Source: Clostridiales bacterium (GTDB lineage Bacteria; Bacillota; Clostridia; Christensenellales; Borkfalkiaceae). From it: 42,174 nt of DNA. This document shows, one piece after another, positions 24,813 to 34,086 of this stretch (positions are counted from its first letter, which is position 1; each line of letters opens with the position of its first letter). A program made the position numbers and the translations under genes. The stretch is taken from assembly GCA_015055965.1 (NCBI GenBank), contig SVHG01000019.1, positions 1-42,174 of the forward strand, given 5' to 3'. The notes beneath the pieces were generated by a model. The model saw nothing but the letters and a program-made list of their open reading frames with translations, was not told where the DNA came from and searched no databases.

Positions 24813-25724
24813 ATGGCACGAAAAATGAAAGCTTCCCCCGCAAGAATAGCATTCGTAATCCTAAACGATACTATTTTAGTACTCTTTGCGTTATTATGCT
24901 TAGCGCCCTTCTTAAACCTATTAGCGCTATCCTTTTCAGACGGGTTGCCCGCAAGCTCCGGTCAAGTTACTCTTCTTCCCTTGCTAAACAGCGGCAAGGT
25001 GGGCTTTAACTTTAGCGCATATCAATACTTGCTTACCAAAAACGAATTCTTCCGCGCGTTCGGAATTTCCGTATTAAGGGTAGTGCTTGGTATTATTATT
25101 TGCGTTAGCGTAGAGCTTCTTGCAGCATACCCCTTAGCAAAAAGCGGTTATAAGATTAAAGGCAGAAAGTATTATGTAGTATTTTATACTGTAACGATGT
25201 TCTTCAGCGGTGGTTTAATTCCCACTTACTTAGTTATTAACGGACTTAATTTAGACGATAAAATTCTTTGCTTAGTATTGCCTTTAGCAACTAACGCGTG
25301 GAATATGGTATTGTTTATTAACTTCTTTAAGCAAGTTCCCAAGGATTTGGAAGAATACGCTTATTTAGAAGGTGCAGGTCCTTTAACGGTATTATTAAAA
25401 ATTATAGTTCCCATTTCACTTCCTGCAGTAGCAACGGTAACGCTGTTTACAGCAGTAGCGCATTGGAATAACTGGTTTGACGGATATATTTATATGAAGA
25501 CCAAAAATTATCCCTTACAAACTTACATATACGATATTATTAACCAGTTAACCACTCTTTCTAAATCACCTGACCCCAACACGCAAGCACTAATTAAAAA
25601 CCTACCCGGTAAAACCATAAGAAGCGCGCAAATCTTTATTGCAATGGTTCCCATTATGCTTGTTTACCCCTTCGCTCAAAAGTTCTTCATTAAGGGGCTT
25701 ACCATGGGCGCAGTAAAAGAATAA
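24813..25724 (+). CDS. ABC sugar permease, LplC/YtcP-type (MalG family)
   Basis: A 303-residue second permease. The EAA loop is LEEYAYLEGAGPLTVL near residue 190, and the conserved C-terminus KFFIKGLTMGAVKE is intact. I place the start at the ATG at 24813, since AAGGGGG precedes it by 9 nt; a longer frame from 24765 would overlap the previous gene and begins with a rare TTG. Confidence 0.9.
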   Translation: MARKMKASPARIAFVILNDTILVLFALLCLAPFLNLLALSFSDGLPASSGQVTLLPLLNSGKVGFNFSAYQYLLTKNEFFRAFGISVLRVVLGIIICVSVELLAAYPLAKSGYKIKGRKYYVVFYTVTMFFSGGLIPTYLVINGLNLDDKILCLVLPLATNAWNMVLFINFFKQVPKDLEEYAYLEGAGPLTVLLKIIVPISLPAVATVTLFTAVAHWNNWFDGYIYMKTKNYPLQTYIYDIINQLTTLSKSPDPNTQALIKNLPGKTIRSAQIFIAMVPIMLVYPFAQKFFIKGLTMGAVKE

Positions 25725-25734
25725 GGAGAAAATT

Positions 25735-27546
25735 ATGGATAAAAAGAAGCTTATATTAATTATATCTCTTGCCGCTGCAGTAGTTCTTGCCGTGGCGTTA
25801 GGCTTAGTTATCGGCTTATCCGGTGGCGGTGAGGATAGCTCCTCTTTATTAGCCAGCGAAGAGGATTCAAGAGAAATCGTTTGGGTAGATAGCGCTGATC
25901 CTGATCCTGAAACGGAACAAGATCCCGAAGTAACCTCTCCCAAGGTAGTTTATCCTGCAAAGCCCGCAACAGAACCCGCCGTTAACACCTCTTCACCCGT
26001 TACGGTAGGCGCGTTAACGGTAAGCGACGAATGCTATACCTTAACTGATGCAGGCGAGGGCAAAACCAAGGTTTCTTATAACAGCGTTTACGCTTTACCT
26101 GCTTACGCTTACGTATACGTTCCCGTTGAAAACTATCACGGCGCATACCCATACTTAAAGATTAAAGCAACCTGCGTTGGCGTTCAAAGAATTTCTATCG
26201 TGGCAGTTTATTACGAGCAGTACGATTTAAATCGCCCCGGTGTTACCGTTTATAACAACGCCGTTATAGAAGGGGAAAACACCATTATTTGCGACCTTAA
26301 CGAAAGCACCGTATTAGACTTTGATTACAGCGTTGCAATCGGCGAAAAGGTAACCCAAAAGAAGATAGTTGGCTTTATGATATTCGTAGATAGCAACCCC
26401 AAGCAGGTTGTTGACGAATACGTTGGCGAAATTACATTTAATCAAATTTCAGTTGTAAACGATAGCGATCCCGATTTAAGCATTTTAAATTCTGCGCCTA
26501 TTATTAGCAATTGGTCTAGCGAATCTACCTTTGATCCATACGAATCAATTACTATTGATCAGTCTTCAGTAAGCGCAACCGGAAGCAAGGACGCGGTTAT
26601 TGAATATTCATTTAGCGCAGCTTACCCCTTTGTAGAAGCTCAAATCTTCAATTACAAGAGCGAATATACCACTATTAAGATGGCTATTAAGGGCGAAAAC
26701 GTTAAAAACTTAACAATAGCAATTAAGTATTCGTTAAGCACGGTTGCAGGCGCTCCCGGTTATAACTACATTTCTACCTACGGAATGGCAGTTGATAGCG
26801 AATACGAAACCTTTGAATTTGACTTTGCTTCACTTGAAGAATTATCTTCAGACTTCACGACCACTATTCCCGGTAGCTACGTTAAGAACTTAAAGCCCGT
26901 TGGCTTATACTTCTATATTGATACTGCGGATATGGGTAACGGTACTCCTCCGGGTGGAGCAGGTACTCTTTACGTTAAGGACGTAGAGTTCGTTAAGGTA
27001 ATAGACGACGGTACGCCTAAGGTAACCGCTACTTGGAGTATGATTGCAGATGCAGGCATTACTAAGTCTAACGTAGAAACTGGCGGTATTGGTACTTTAA
27101 CCTATAACAAAACTCAAGGCTGGAACGCAGTAACCGTAAACGTTTCTTCATATAACCCCGAATACACCGTTTTAGTCGTTAAGGTTAAATTCTACGGCGC
27201 TAAGAACTTAGGTATTGCTTTAGGCTACGGCTCCGGTAACACCGTTATTCAAAATTCAGACGGACAAACTATGGCAAGCGTAGTAACTACTCACACGCAA
27301 GAAACGGGAACGGATGAAAAGGGCGATTTCGTGTTCCATACTTACACGATAGATTTCACTAACGTTACCACTATAAATTCAGAAGCGCTTTCTGCACAGT
27401 CTATCAACACCATTATGTTCTATATAGACTCCGTTAAGGAAATTAACGGCTCATATCAAGAAGTAGGCGCAGGCGGTAACTTAGCTACAGAAAGAATAAT
27501 GCAATTCGTTGGCGTTACCTTTGAAAAGCCCCAAGCAAGCGAATAA
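25735..27546 (+). CDS. Membrane-anchored protein with three carbohydrate-binding-like modules
   Basis: A 603-residue protein. Residues 5-29 form an N-terminal membrane anchor without lipobox; a Ser/Asp/Glu linker follows to about 80. Three modules of roughly 150 residues follow, each a predicted beta-sandwich. They share a pattern of Tyr before a Trp/Tyr-containing strand, then Y-x-x-L-x-V-K, and FYID near the end (for example LTYNKTQGWNAVTVNV). The same module is present in the next surface protein and at 34076. No catalytic residues are visible. Sugar binding is inferred from fold style and operon context. Confidence 0.72.
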   Translation: MDKKKLILIISLAAAVVLAVALGLVIGLSGGGEDSSSLLASEEDSREIVWVDSADPDPETEQDPEVTSPKVVYPAKPATEPAVNTSSPVTVGALTVSDECYTLTDAGEGKTKVSYNSVYALPAYAYVYVPVENYHGAYPYLKIKATCVGVQRISIVAVYYEQYDLNRPGVTVYNNAVIEGENTIICDLNESTVLDFDYSVAIGEKVTQKKIVGFMIFVDSNPKQVVDEYVGEITFNQISVVNDSDPDLSILNSAPIISNWSSESTFDPYESITIDQSSVSATGSKDAVIEYSFSAAYPFVEAQIFNYKSEYTTIKMAIKGENVKNLTIAIKYSLSTVAGAPGYNYISTYGMAVDSEYETFEFDFASLEELSSDFTTTIPGSYVKNLKPVGLYFYIDTADMGNGTPPGGAGTLYVKDVEFVKVIDDGTPKVTATWSMIADAGITKSNVETGGIGTLTYNKTQGWNAVTVNVSSYNPEYTVLVVKVKFYGAKNLGIALGYGSGNTVIQNSDGQTMASVVTTHTQETGTDEKGDFVFHTYTIDFTNVTTINSEALSAQSINTIMFYIDSVKEINGSYQEVGAGGNLATERIMQFVGVTFEKPQASE

Positions 27547-27568
27547 TCGCTTAATAACACGGTTTAAC

Positions 27569-27625
27569 GGCGGTAGTAGGATACTGCTATCGCCTAAAAT
27601 AAAAAAATAAAAAGTGCAAAGCACT
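27569..27625 (+). other. Intra-operon hairpins before the large surface-protein gene
   Basis: GGCGGTAGTAG (27569-27579) pairs over 11 bp (two G-U) with CTGCTATCGCC (27584-27594), loop GATA, with no T run after it. AGTGC/GCACT (27613-27625) follows, next to the AGGGAGGAAA ribosome site. It is likely an mRNA processing or stability element rather than a terminator. Confidence 0.6.
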
Positions 27626-27647
27626 ATAAAAGGGAGGAAATTCCAAA

Positions 27648-30278
27648 ATGAAAAAAAGGCTAATTTGTATGCTTACGTTACTTTGTATCTGTATAGCATC
27701 ACTTGCATCTTTTGCTATCGTAGCAGCTGATGAGTCTACCATTATTTCTGATGAGTATAGTGGTGGCGTTACCTACGAATACGTAGAAGAAGGCGGTGTT
27801 TTCTATGGTACTGGCATAGAACACGCTGCGATGGTTGGTTTTAACTTTAAAGACGGTATGACCTTAAATGAAACTGAACACACTTACGTTCACATGAAGG
27901 GTATCGTTTCTGAAAACGTTTACAGAATTAAGCTTAACGGTATTTATCTATTCAACAATAGTGAACCTGCCCGTGGCGCGATTACTCTTGGTGAAGGCGG
28001 TGTATTTGAATATCACGCAGCTCTTACTGCAAGCGGTCCTGAAGGTCAATATTTTGCTTATGACGGAGCTACCAAGTTCCAATTCCAAATGTACGTAAAT
28101 TCAGGAACTGCAAGCCTTAACATGTTAGGCGTAGTATTCAACAATTCAGAAACCTTTGATGATTTTGCTGAACCTTATACTCCTAGCGCTCACGAACATA
28201 GTTGGGCGGCTGATTGGAGTCATGACATTTCTACCCACTGGCACGCTTGCTTAAACGGCTGTGAAGAAAAGAATGATGAAGCTGCTCACGAATATAGTGA
28301 AGGCGTTTGCGTTTGCGGTCAAGCAGATCCCAGCACTTTAACTATGAGTATTGGCGATTTAGTAGCTCCCGAATCTTCAGATAGCGTTGCTTATACCGCC
28401 AGCAAGGATGAAACCACCGGTTACCAAACTATTACCGTTTTAGGTACTTCTTCTTGGAACTACTATTCTTTAACTATCAGCAATTTAGAAGCTGGTAAGG
28501 ATACCTTATATCTAGTATTTGAAAACGACGCAGACGTAGAATTATTCTACAAGGTTAACGGTACTGAAAATTGGACTATTGGTTACGTTACTTATATAGC
28601 AGGCTTAAACTCACAAGCTATTCCCGTTGCAGCTAACGCAGAAGGTCACGTTGTAATTGAATTCTGTATTGAAGCAGGCAAAACTGTTGACCCCGTTAAG
28701 ACTGTAGTATTTACTTCTATCGGTTTTGAAGCTCCCAAGCTTCCCGAAGTAGAAAAGCCCGCTATTGAAGATATTACTACTAAAGCAGCGGTTGCTATTA
28801 CTAAAGACGAAACCACCGGTTACCAAACTCTTACTTATAGCGTATCACCCGGTTGGAATGACTTAAAAATCGTTATTAACGAATTTGATAGCTCTAAGAC
28901 CTACGCTAAGGTTACCTTTGAACATCAAAATAACGATCCTATTAACCTATTCTATATTGTAAACGGCAACGAAAACCACGATATCGGCTGGAAGGCATAC
29001 GGCAAGGGCGAAAGCGTTGAATATATTCCTTTAGCAGGTCTTGAGCTTACTACTCCTTGGACGTTTGCATTCTTCCTAGATTCTAACGAAACTCTTACCG
29101 GCGAAAAGGTAGTAGTATTCAAGAGTCTTGAATTCGTTACCGAAGACGATCTACCCAAAGCACCCGAAGGATTACACTTCACGGCTTCTACCGAAGGCGG
29201 TATCACTTGCGTTACCAACGAAAACGACGGTTGGGACGTTTCTTGGAATAACGACACCGCTTCTTGGCGTAACGTTTCTTTAAACATTAACAATTACGAG
29301 GTTGCTTACGATATCTTAAAGCTTTCTATCAGCGCAACTGCAGGCACTAACATTGGTATTCGTTGGCACTACGTTGTAGTTGACGAAGATGGCGAAACCC
29401 CCTTATACGCAAGAGTTCGTACTCACGACGCTTACGAAGGTATCGTTGGCGAAACCGGTACTTTAGAGCTTGTATATCTTGCAAAGGCATACAATATGCA
29501 AGGCTTAATGCAAACTAAGGTAGAAATTTGGTTTGACTGTCCCACCGGAACTTCAACTAACGTTGGCGCTCAAAGCGCAACTATTAACTCTGTTGAACTA
29601 TTAAAGTCTTCAGAAATCACCTTTGAAGCTCTAGCAATTACCGCTGAAGCTATGAGCGTTGATTTCACCGGCGAAGCTATTTCATTCGTTGCAACCAGCG
29701 CTCCTGCCGTTGCATTAGTTACTGAATACGAAGTTTTAGATAGCACCGGCAGAATGGTTTGGACGAAGAGCGCTCCCTCTAAAGCAGGTACTTATAACGT
29801 TCGCGTTATGTTCATGGGCTCATTAAAGCACGATTACACCGTTGTTACCTCAACTCTTACCATCAATAAGGTTGCTGCAGTTACCAACGAAAGTGACGTT
29901 TCTATTGATCCTGAAACCAGAATAGTTACCGTTGAAGATGGCGTTATTGCTTCTTTAGCAGAAGACTTTGCAGAAGGTTACGAGGTTATAAGCGGTGATG
30001 AAATCGCATACGGTTCTGTAATTTACTACTACCGTGCAGCTGATGATAACCACACTCAAGGCGCAGTATTAACGTTAACCTTCAACCGCCCCGTTGTAGA
30101 AGATAGCTCAAGTGAAACCAGTTCACCTGAAACCAGCGCTCCTGCAACCTCTGATTCTGAACCCAAGCACGAAGCTCCTAAGAAAGGCTGCTTTGGCTCT
30201 GTTGCAGCTATGGGCGCAGAAGCTTCTATCTTAATGATGGGCGCTATTGCTATGTTCATTCGTAGAAAAAGAAAATAA
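27648..30278 (+). CDS. Large surface protein with binding-like modules, MBG domain and Cys-type C-terminal tail
   Basis: An 876-residue secreted protein. The signal peptide ends near residue 27. In order: an N-terminal beta domain; a His/Cys-rich module (WSHDISTHWHACL, CVCG); three modules of the family shared with the 25735 gene (SSWNYYSLTI, GWNDLKIVI, SWRNVSLNI); and an MBG-like domain (about 665-745). A Ser/Thr/Glu linker leads to a C-terminal tail that starts KKGCFGS, runs through a hydrophobic helix and ends RRKRK. There is no LPXTG. No catalytic domain is seen; an adhesion or glycan-capture role is inferred. Confidence 0.75.
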   Translation: MKKRLICMLTLLCICIASLASFAIVAADESTIISDEYSGGVTYEYVEEGGVFYGTGIEHAAMVGFNFKDGMTLNETEHTYVHMKGIVSENVYRIKLNGIYLFNNSEPARGAITLGEGGVFEYHAALTASGPEGQYFAYDGATKFQFQMYVNSGTASLNMLGVVFNNSETFDDFAEPYTPSAHEHSWAADWSHDISTHWHACLNGCEEKNDEAAHEYSEGVCVCGQADPSTLTMSIGDLVAPESSDSVAYTASKDETTGYQTITVLGTSSWNYYSLTISNLEAGKDTLYLVFENDADVELFYKVNGTENWTIGYVTYIAGLNSQAIPVAANAEGHVVIEFCIEAGKTVDPVKTVVFTSIGFEAPKLPEVEKPAIEDITTKAAVAITKDETTGYQTLTYSVSPGWNDLKIVINEFDSSKTYAKVTFEHQNNDPINLFYIVNGNENHDIGWKAYGKGESVEYIPLAGLELTTPWTFAFFLDSNETLTGEKVVVFKSLEFVTEDDLPKAPEGLHFTASTEGGITCVTNENDGWDVSWNNDTASWRNVSLNINNYEVAYDILKLSISATAGTNIGIRWHYVVVDEDGETPLYARVRTHDAYEGIVGETGTLELVYLAKAYNMQGLMQTKVEIWFDCPTGTSTNVGAQSATINSVELLKSSEITFEALAITAEAMSVDFTGEAISFVATSAPAVALVTEYEVLDSTGRMVWTKSAPSKAGTYNVRVMFMGSLKHDYTVVTSTLTINKVAAVTNESDVSIDPETRIVTVEDGVIASLAEDFAEGYEVISGDEIAYGSVIYYYRAADDNHTQGAVLTLTFNRPVVEDSSSETSSPETSAPATSDSEPKHEAPKKGCFGSVAAMGAEASILMMGAIAMFIRRKRK

Positions 30279-30318
30279 GTCTTTATTAAAGCTTATTGCA
30301 TTTAACAAGTAAAATTTG

Positions 30319-30340
30319 TGGGGGAGCGCTTGCTCCCCCA
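30319..30340 (+). terminator. Very stable hairpin after the large surface-protein gene
   Basis: TGGGGGAGC, GCTT loop, GCTCCCCCA: a perfect 9-bp GC-rich stem without a T run. It may stabilise the upstream mRNA end or reduce read-through. Confidence 0.6.
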
Positions 30341-30389
30341 TAATAAAACAAAAAAACGTGATATTCACATAAAATTCATATTTATTTTC

Positions 30390-30495
30390 GTTACGTAAGC
30401 TAATTTATAGTTACGTATAAACTTTTATAAAAAGGACTAAACAAAAAAATTTTAACTTAGAAAATAATAGGGTTGCAAAAGGTTTGGCAACCTTT
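30390..30495 (+). promoter_or_regulatory. Possible regulatory region before the Big-2 lipoprotein gene
   Basis: GTTACGTA occurs at 30390-30397 and 30410-30417, two helical turns apart, each containing the palindrome TACGTA. Downstream GGTTGC/GCAACC (30471-30492) and AAAGGTT/AACCTTT (30478-30495) are overlapping, mutually exclusive hairpins. I see no convincing promoter. Confidence 0.35.
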
Positions 30496-30529
30496 AATAT
30501 AGAATAAAATAATGAAAGGGTGGTGTAAT

Positions 30530-32080
30530 ATGATTAAAAAAATTATTGCGCTAACGCTTTGCCTTTTATGCGTTTTTGCCGTTGGCTGTAACGGTAAGCA
30601 AATAACCGCAATAGAAGGCGAAAGCAAAATTGTTAGATTATACGTTGGGCAGGAAGGTAGCTTTGAAAATTCAAGCTATTCCTACTCTTCAGATAACGAA
30701 AGCGTTCTTTCTATTAACGGCAGTAGCTATAAGGGCTTAAAGGAAGGAAGCGCTTCAGTTACCGTTAAGGATAAAAAGGGTAACGTTGCCGTTTACCTAT
30801 TTACCGTTTTCGGTAATAAGCCGGTAGAGCTTGAAGGCTTAACCATTCAAAACGTGCCTGCTAACAACAGTATTACGGTTGGGCAGTCCTTGGCTCTTTC
30901 TTACTTAAAAGAACCCGTTAACGCAGATAAATACGACGCTATCGTTTGGTCTACCACTAATAGTGACGTTTTAAGCGTTGATAAGCAGGGTAACGTAGTT
31001 GCAAGGGGTATGGGACAGGCAACCCTTTCCGTTACCGCTTTAGGAACTGATATTAAGCATGAAATAACCGTTAACGTTCTTCCCAGAGATACCGTTTTTG
31101 CTATTAACCACACCAAGCTGGTTGGCGTAGTTGGCGAAATAGAAGATTTATTGGTTGCCGACGTTTTAAGCGATTACCCCTTCCAAAAGGAAATAGAATG
31201 GTTTACCAGCGATAAAAACGTAGTTAAGGTAAATAACGGCGAGCTTACCTTCGTTAGCGAGGGCAAGGCAAACGTTGGTATTACCGCGCGCATTAATAAT
31301 ATTGATTATTCTGCTTCATGCGAGGTAACCGTTAAGCAAAACGAAGGCTATACCGTTATTAGAACTGCAGAACAGCTACAGGAAATAGGTAATACAAGCG
31401 GTAATTATATGCTTGGTAACGATATTGACTTTAGCGCTAGCTGTGCAGAGGGCGGTGAGCTTTATAACGGCGGTAAGGGATTTATGCCTTTATTTGAAGA
31501 TGCTAACAATTCCTTTAAGGGCGTTTTTGAAGGTAACGGCTTTGCTTTAAGAAATATTATGATTAACAGACCTAACGACGCTTTCGTTGCTCTTATGCGT
31601 TATATAAGTGCAGAAGAGGGTAAAGAGGGTGTTATTCGTAACCTTTCTATTATAGGCGGTTCTATTAAGGGGGCTAACTACACGGCGGTATTCTACGCTA
31701 ACTGCTCCGGCTACGGTAACGTAAACAGCGGTTTAGAAAACTGCTTCGCTCAATTAGCGATTTCTTCAACCGGCTCTGCTTCAGGCTTAGTTGGTAATAA
31801 TAAGGGTACTGTTAAAAACTGTGTTTCTAACGTTAGCTTTGATGCGCTTGGTAAGGTTTACCTATTCGCGCTTAACCACACTATGCCGGATGCGACCTTT
31901 GGCGTTAACAACTGCGTTTACGTTGGCGAAAGCGTTCAAAGTGAAATGGCTAATATTACCAACGGCGGTTATTTAACTAACTGCTTTGCAATTACTTTAG
32001 ATCAAGTTGCTTCATTTAATTTTGATTTAGGTGACGGCTGGATTTACACGGAAGGCAAGCTTCCCGTAGTTAAGGGTTAA
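30530..32080 (+). CDS. Lipoprotein with Big-2 immunoglobulin-like domains and GLUG-like repeats
   Basis: A 516-residue lipoprotein: signal peptide with lipobox FAVGC (Cys20 of the chosen start). Three Big-2-like domains follow (WSTTNSDVLSVDKQGNVVARG is typical). From about residue 280 there is a GLUG-like region of Gly/Asn-rich repeats (FKGVFEGNGF, SGLVGNNKGTVKNC). Such proteins are surface scaffolds or adhesins without enzymatic activity. I chose the ATG at 30530, because AAAGGGTGG lies just before it; an in-frame ATG at 30512 precedes that site. Confidence 0.82.
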   Translation: MIKKIIALTLCLLCVFAVGCNGKQITAIEGESKIVRLYVGQEGSFENSSYSYSSDNESVLSINGSSYKGLKEGSASVTVKDKKGNVAVYLFTVFGNKPVELEGLTIQNVPANNSITVGQSLALSYLKEPVNADKYDAIVWSTTNSDVLSVDKQGNVVARGMGQATLSVTALGTDIKHEITVNVLPRDTVFAINHTKLVGVVGEIEDLLVADVLSDYPFQKEIEWFTSDKNVVKVNNGELTFVSEGKANVGITARINNIDYSASCEVTVKQNEGYTVIRTAEQLQEIGNTSGNYMLGNDIDFSASCAEGGELYNGGKGFMPLFEDANNSFKGVFEGNGFALRNIMINRPNDAFVALMRYISAEEGKEGVIRNLSIIGGSIKGANYTAVFYANCSGYGNVNSGLENCFAQLAISSTGSASGLVGNNKGTVKNCVSNVSFDALGKVYLFALNHTMPDATFGVNNCVYVGESVQSEMANITNGGYLTNCFAITLDQVASFNFDLGDGWIYTEGKLPVVKG

Positions 32081-32094
32081 GGGGGAAATTTAAA

Positions 32095-34086
32095 ATGAGA
32101 AAAATAAATAAATTCTTTTCACTCTTAATAGTTTTATGCTTATCTTTAAGCTTTTTACTTCCCACTACCTCAGCCTTAGTAGCAGGGGCGGGATTAAATT
32201 CCGTTAACCCCACCGGTATTTGCGTTAGCTATTACGACGGCGTGGATTCACGCGGATTTGCTTGGCAAACCTCTACCTTGGTTGAAGACAGTATATTAAT
32301 AGTTGCAAAGGGTAAGGGCGCTAATGCAGATTGGGCTAACGCTGTTACCGTTAACGGCAGTTACGTTGATTTTAACGATTTCCGTTGCCATAAAGCGCAT
32401 ATAAGCGATTTGGAAGCAGGCGATTATTCATACAAGGTTGGCAGTAACGGCGCTTTTTCAGATATTGGAACTTTTACCGTTGACCTTGAGAAAGACGGTA
32501 AGGTGCGCTTCGTTTACGTTACAGACTCACAGGAAACCTCTGTGGAAGGCTTTGAACAATGGAACAAGACCTTAATCACCGCAACTCAGCTTGCATCCCC
32601 CGATTTTATTGCCTTTGCCGGCGACTTAGTTGATAACTCACACGCAGGCTGGGGCTCAGATATGAGCAAGGTTAAAATGGAAGAATGGTCTTACGCGTTC
32701 GACGTTCCCAAGCAGGTTATAATGAATTATCCCTTTATGACCGTTGCAGGTAACCACGAAAGCGCGGGCTATACCTTCGTAAATCACACTAATATTAAAT
32801 TTGAAAAGGAAGCTTCTACCGGCGGTTATTATTCCTTCGTTTACGATAATATTCTTTTCATTGGTTTAGATACCAACGCTATTTACGACGATAACGCCTT
32901 TAACGCTCAGCTTGCTTGGCTGGAAGAGGTGTTAAAAACCAGCACCGCACAATGGAAGATTCTTATGTTACACATGGGCGCTTACTCAACCGGCGACCAC
33001 TCTAACGATTCTGAAACTATAAAAATCAGAAATCTTATTCCTCCCATTTGCGCTAAGTACGAGGTAGACCTTGTTCTTCAAGGACACGACCACGTTTACA
33101 GCAGAACGTACCCCTATTATTACGGCGAAAACGAAAACGGCAGAATACCCAACAGAACTGCTCCCGTAGTGCAAGAGGACGGTATTGCTTGGAGCATTGA
33201 ACCGGACGGAACTTATTACGCAACCATAAACTACGCGGGTACTAAGAGCTATCCCCCCGTTGAATACGATACGGGTAGAATTTTCCCCGCTGTAAGCCCC
33301 GTTAACGGAAAGGTAACCAGTCAGCACGTTCAAAACAGAATGTTTGCAGACGTTCAAATAGAAGATAACACCTTAATCTTTAACGCGTATATTGCAAAGG
33401 AGGACGGCTCTTGCGAGCTTTACGATTATTTTGCAGTTAGAAAAAACACTTATGAAGAAACCGCTTCTTTAATAGACGCTCTTCCCGCAACCGTTACCCC
33501 GCGTGATAGCGTTCAGCTAAAGCAAGCTAAAGATAGCTTTGATTGCTTAACCGAACGCGCTCTTTTAAGACTGGGCGCAGACCGCCAAGCTAAGCTTCAA
33601 GGTTTACTTTCTACCTTTGATTTAGAAAGCGGTTTAAACGCTTACGAGGTTATAAGGGTAGTTGATTTATTAGATATAAACAACCTAGATCAAACCTTCT
33701 GGGCAAACTACGCAATAGCTAAAAACCTATACTATTCTTTAACGGAAGCAGAAAAGGAATTAGTAGTTAACAAAGAAAGCTTACTTTCTTTAGAAGATAC
33801 TATTGCTCAAGCCTTCTTGGTTGAAAGAGTTCAACAAATGATTAACGGCTTGGCTTCTTCTAAAAACTACGAAGAGGATAGAGTAGTTGCTCTTCAAGCG
33901 TATAATCTTTTAACGGAAGAAGCAAGGGCTCAAATAACGGGAGCAGATAAGCTATACAAAGAAGCTCCGCAAAATAACAACGGAACGCTCGTTATTATCG
34001 GCGTAAGCCTATTAGTTGCTCTGTTAGCTGCAGCAGTTACCTATTTTATATTAAAAAAGAAAGGAGGATTAAAAAATGAAAAGTAG
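32095..34086 (+). CDS. Surface-anchored purple-acid-phosphatase-like metallophosphoesterase
   Basis: A 663-residue protein. The signal peptide is 1-33, followed by a fibronectin-like N-domain of the purple acid phosphatase type. The calcineurin-like catalytic domain shows GDLVDN (Asp177), GNHES (Asn220, His221) and GHDH (His331, His333). A long helical region of roughly 220 residues precedes a C-terminal membrane helix (about 630-653) ending KKKGGLKNEK. It would remove phosphate from extracellular substrates, possibly phosphorylated glycans. Its tail lacks the Cys motif of its neighbours. The end overlaps the next gene by 11 nt. Confidence 0.87.
   Translation: MRKINKFFSLLIVLCLSLSFLLPTTSALVAGAGLNSVNPTGICVSYYDGVDSRGFAWQTSTLVEDSILIVAKGKGANADWANAVTVNGSYVDFNDFRCHKAHISDLEAGDYSYKVGSNGAFSDIGTFTVDLEKDGKVRFVYVTDSQETSVEGFEQWNKTLITATQLASPDFIAFAGDLVDNSHAGWGSDMSKVKMEEWSYAFDVPKQVIMNYPFMTVAGNHESAGYTFVNHTNIKFEKEASTGGYYSFVYDNILFIGLDTNAIYDDNAFNAQLAWLEEVLKTSTAQWKILMLHMGAYSTGDHSNDSETIKIRNLIPPICAKYEVDLVLQGHDHVYSRTYPYYYGENENGRIPNRTAPVVQEDGIAWSIEPDGTYYATINYAGTKSYPPVEYDTGRIFPAVSPVNGKVTSQHVQNRMFADVQIEDNTLIFNAYIAKEDGSCELYDYFAVRKNTYEETASLIDALPATVTPRDSVQLKQAKDSFDCLTERALLRLGADRQAKLQGLLSTFDLESGLNAYEVIRVVDLLDINNLDQTFWANYAIAKNLYYSLTEAEKELVVNKESLLSLEDTIAQAFLVERVQQMINGLASSKNYEEDRVVALQAYNLLTEEARAQITGADKLYKEAPQNNNGTLVIIGVSLLVALLAAAVTYFILKKKGGLKNEK

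Noticed and set aside
30319-30340. Firm end of the operon after the large surface-protein gene
   Set aside because: The hairpin is strong but has no T run, and no convincing new promoter was found downstream, so the operon may continue.
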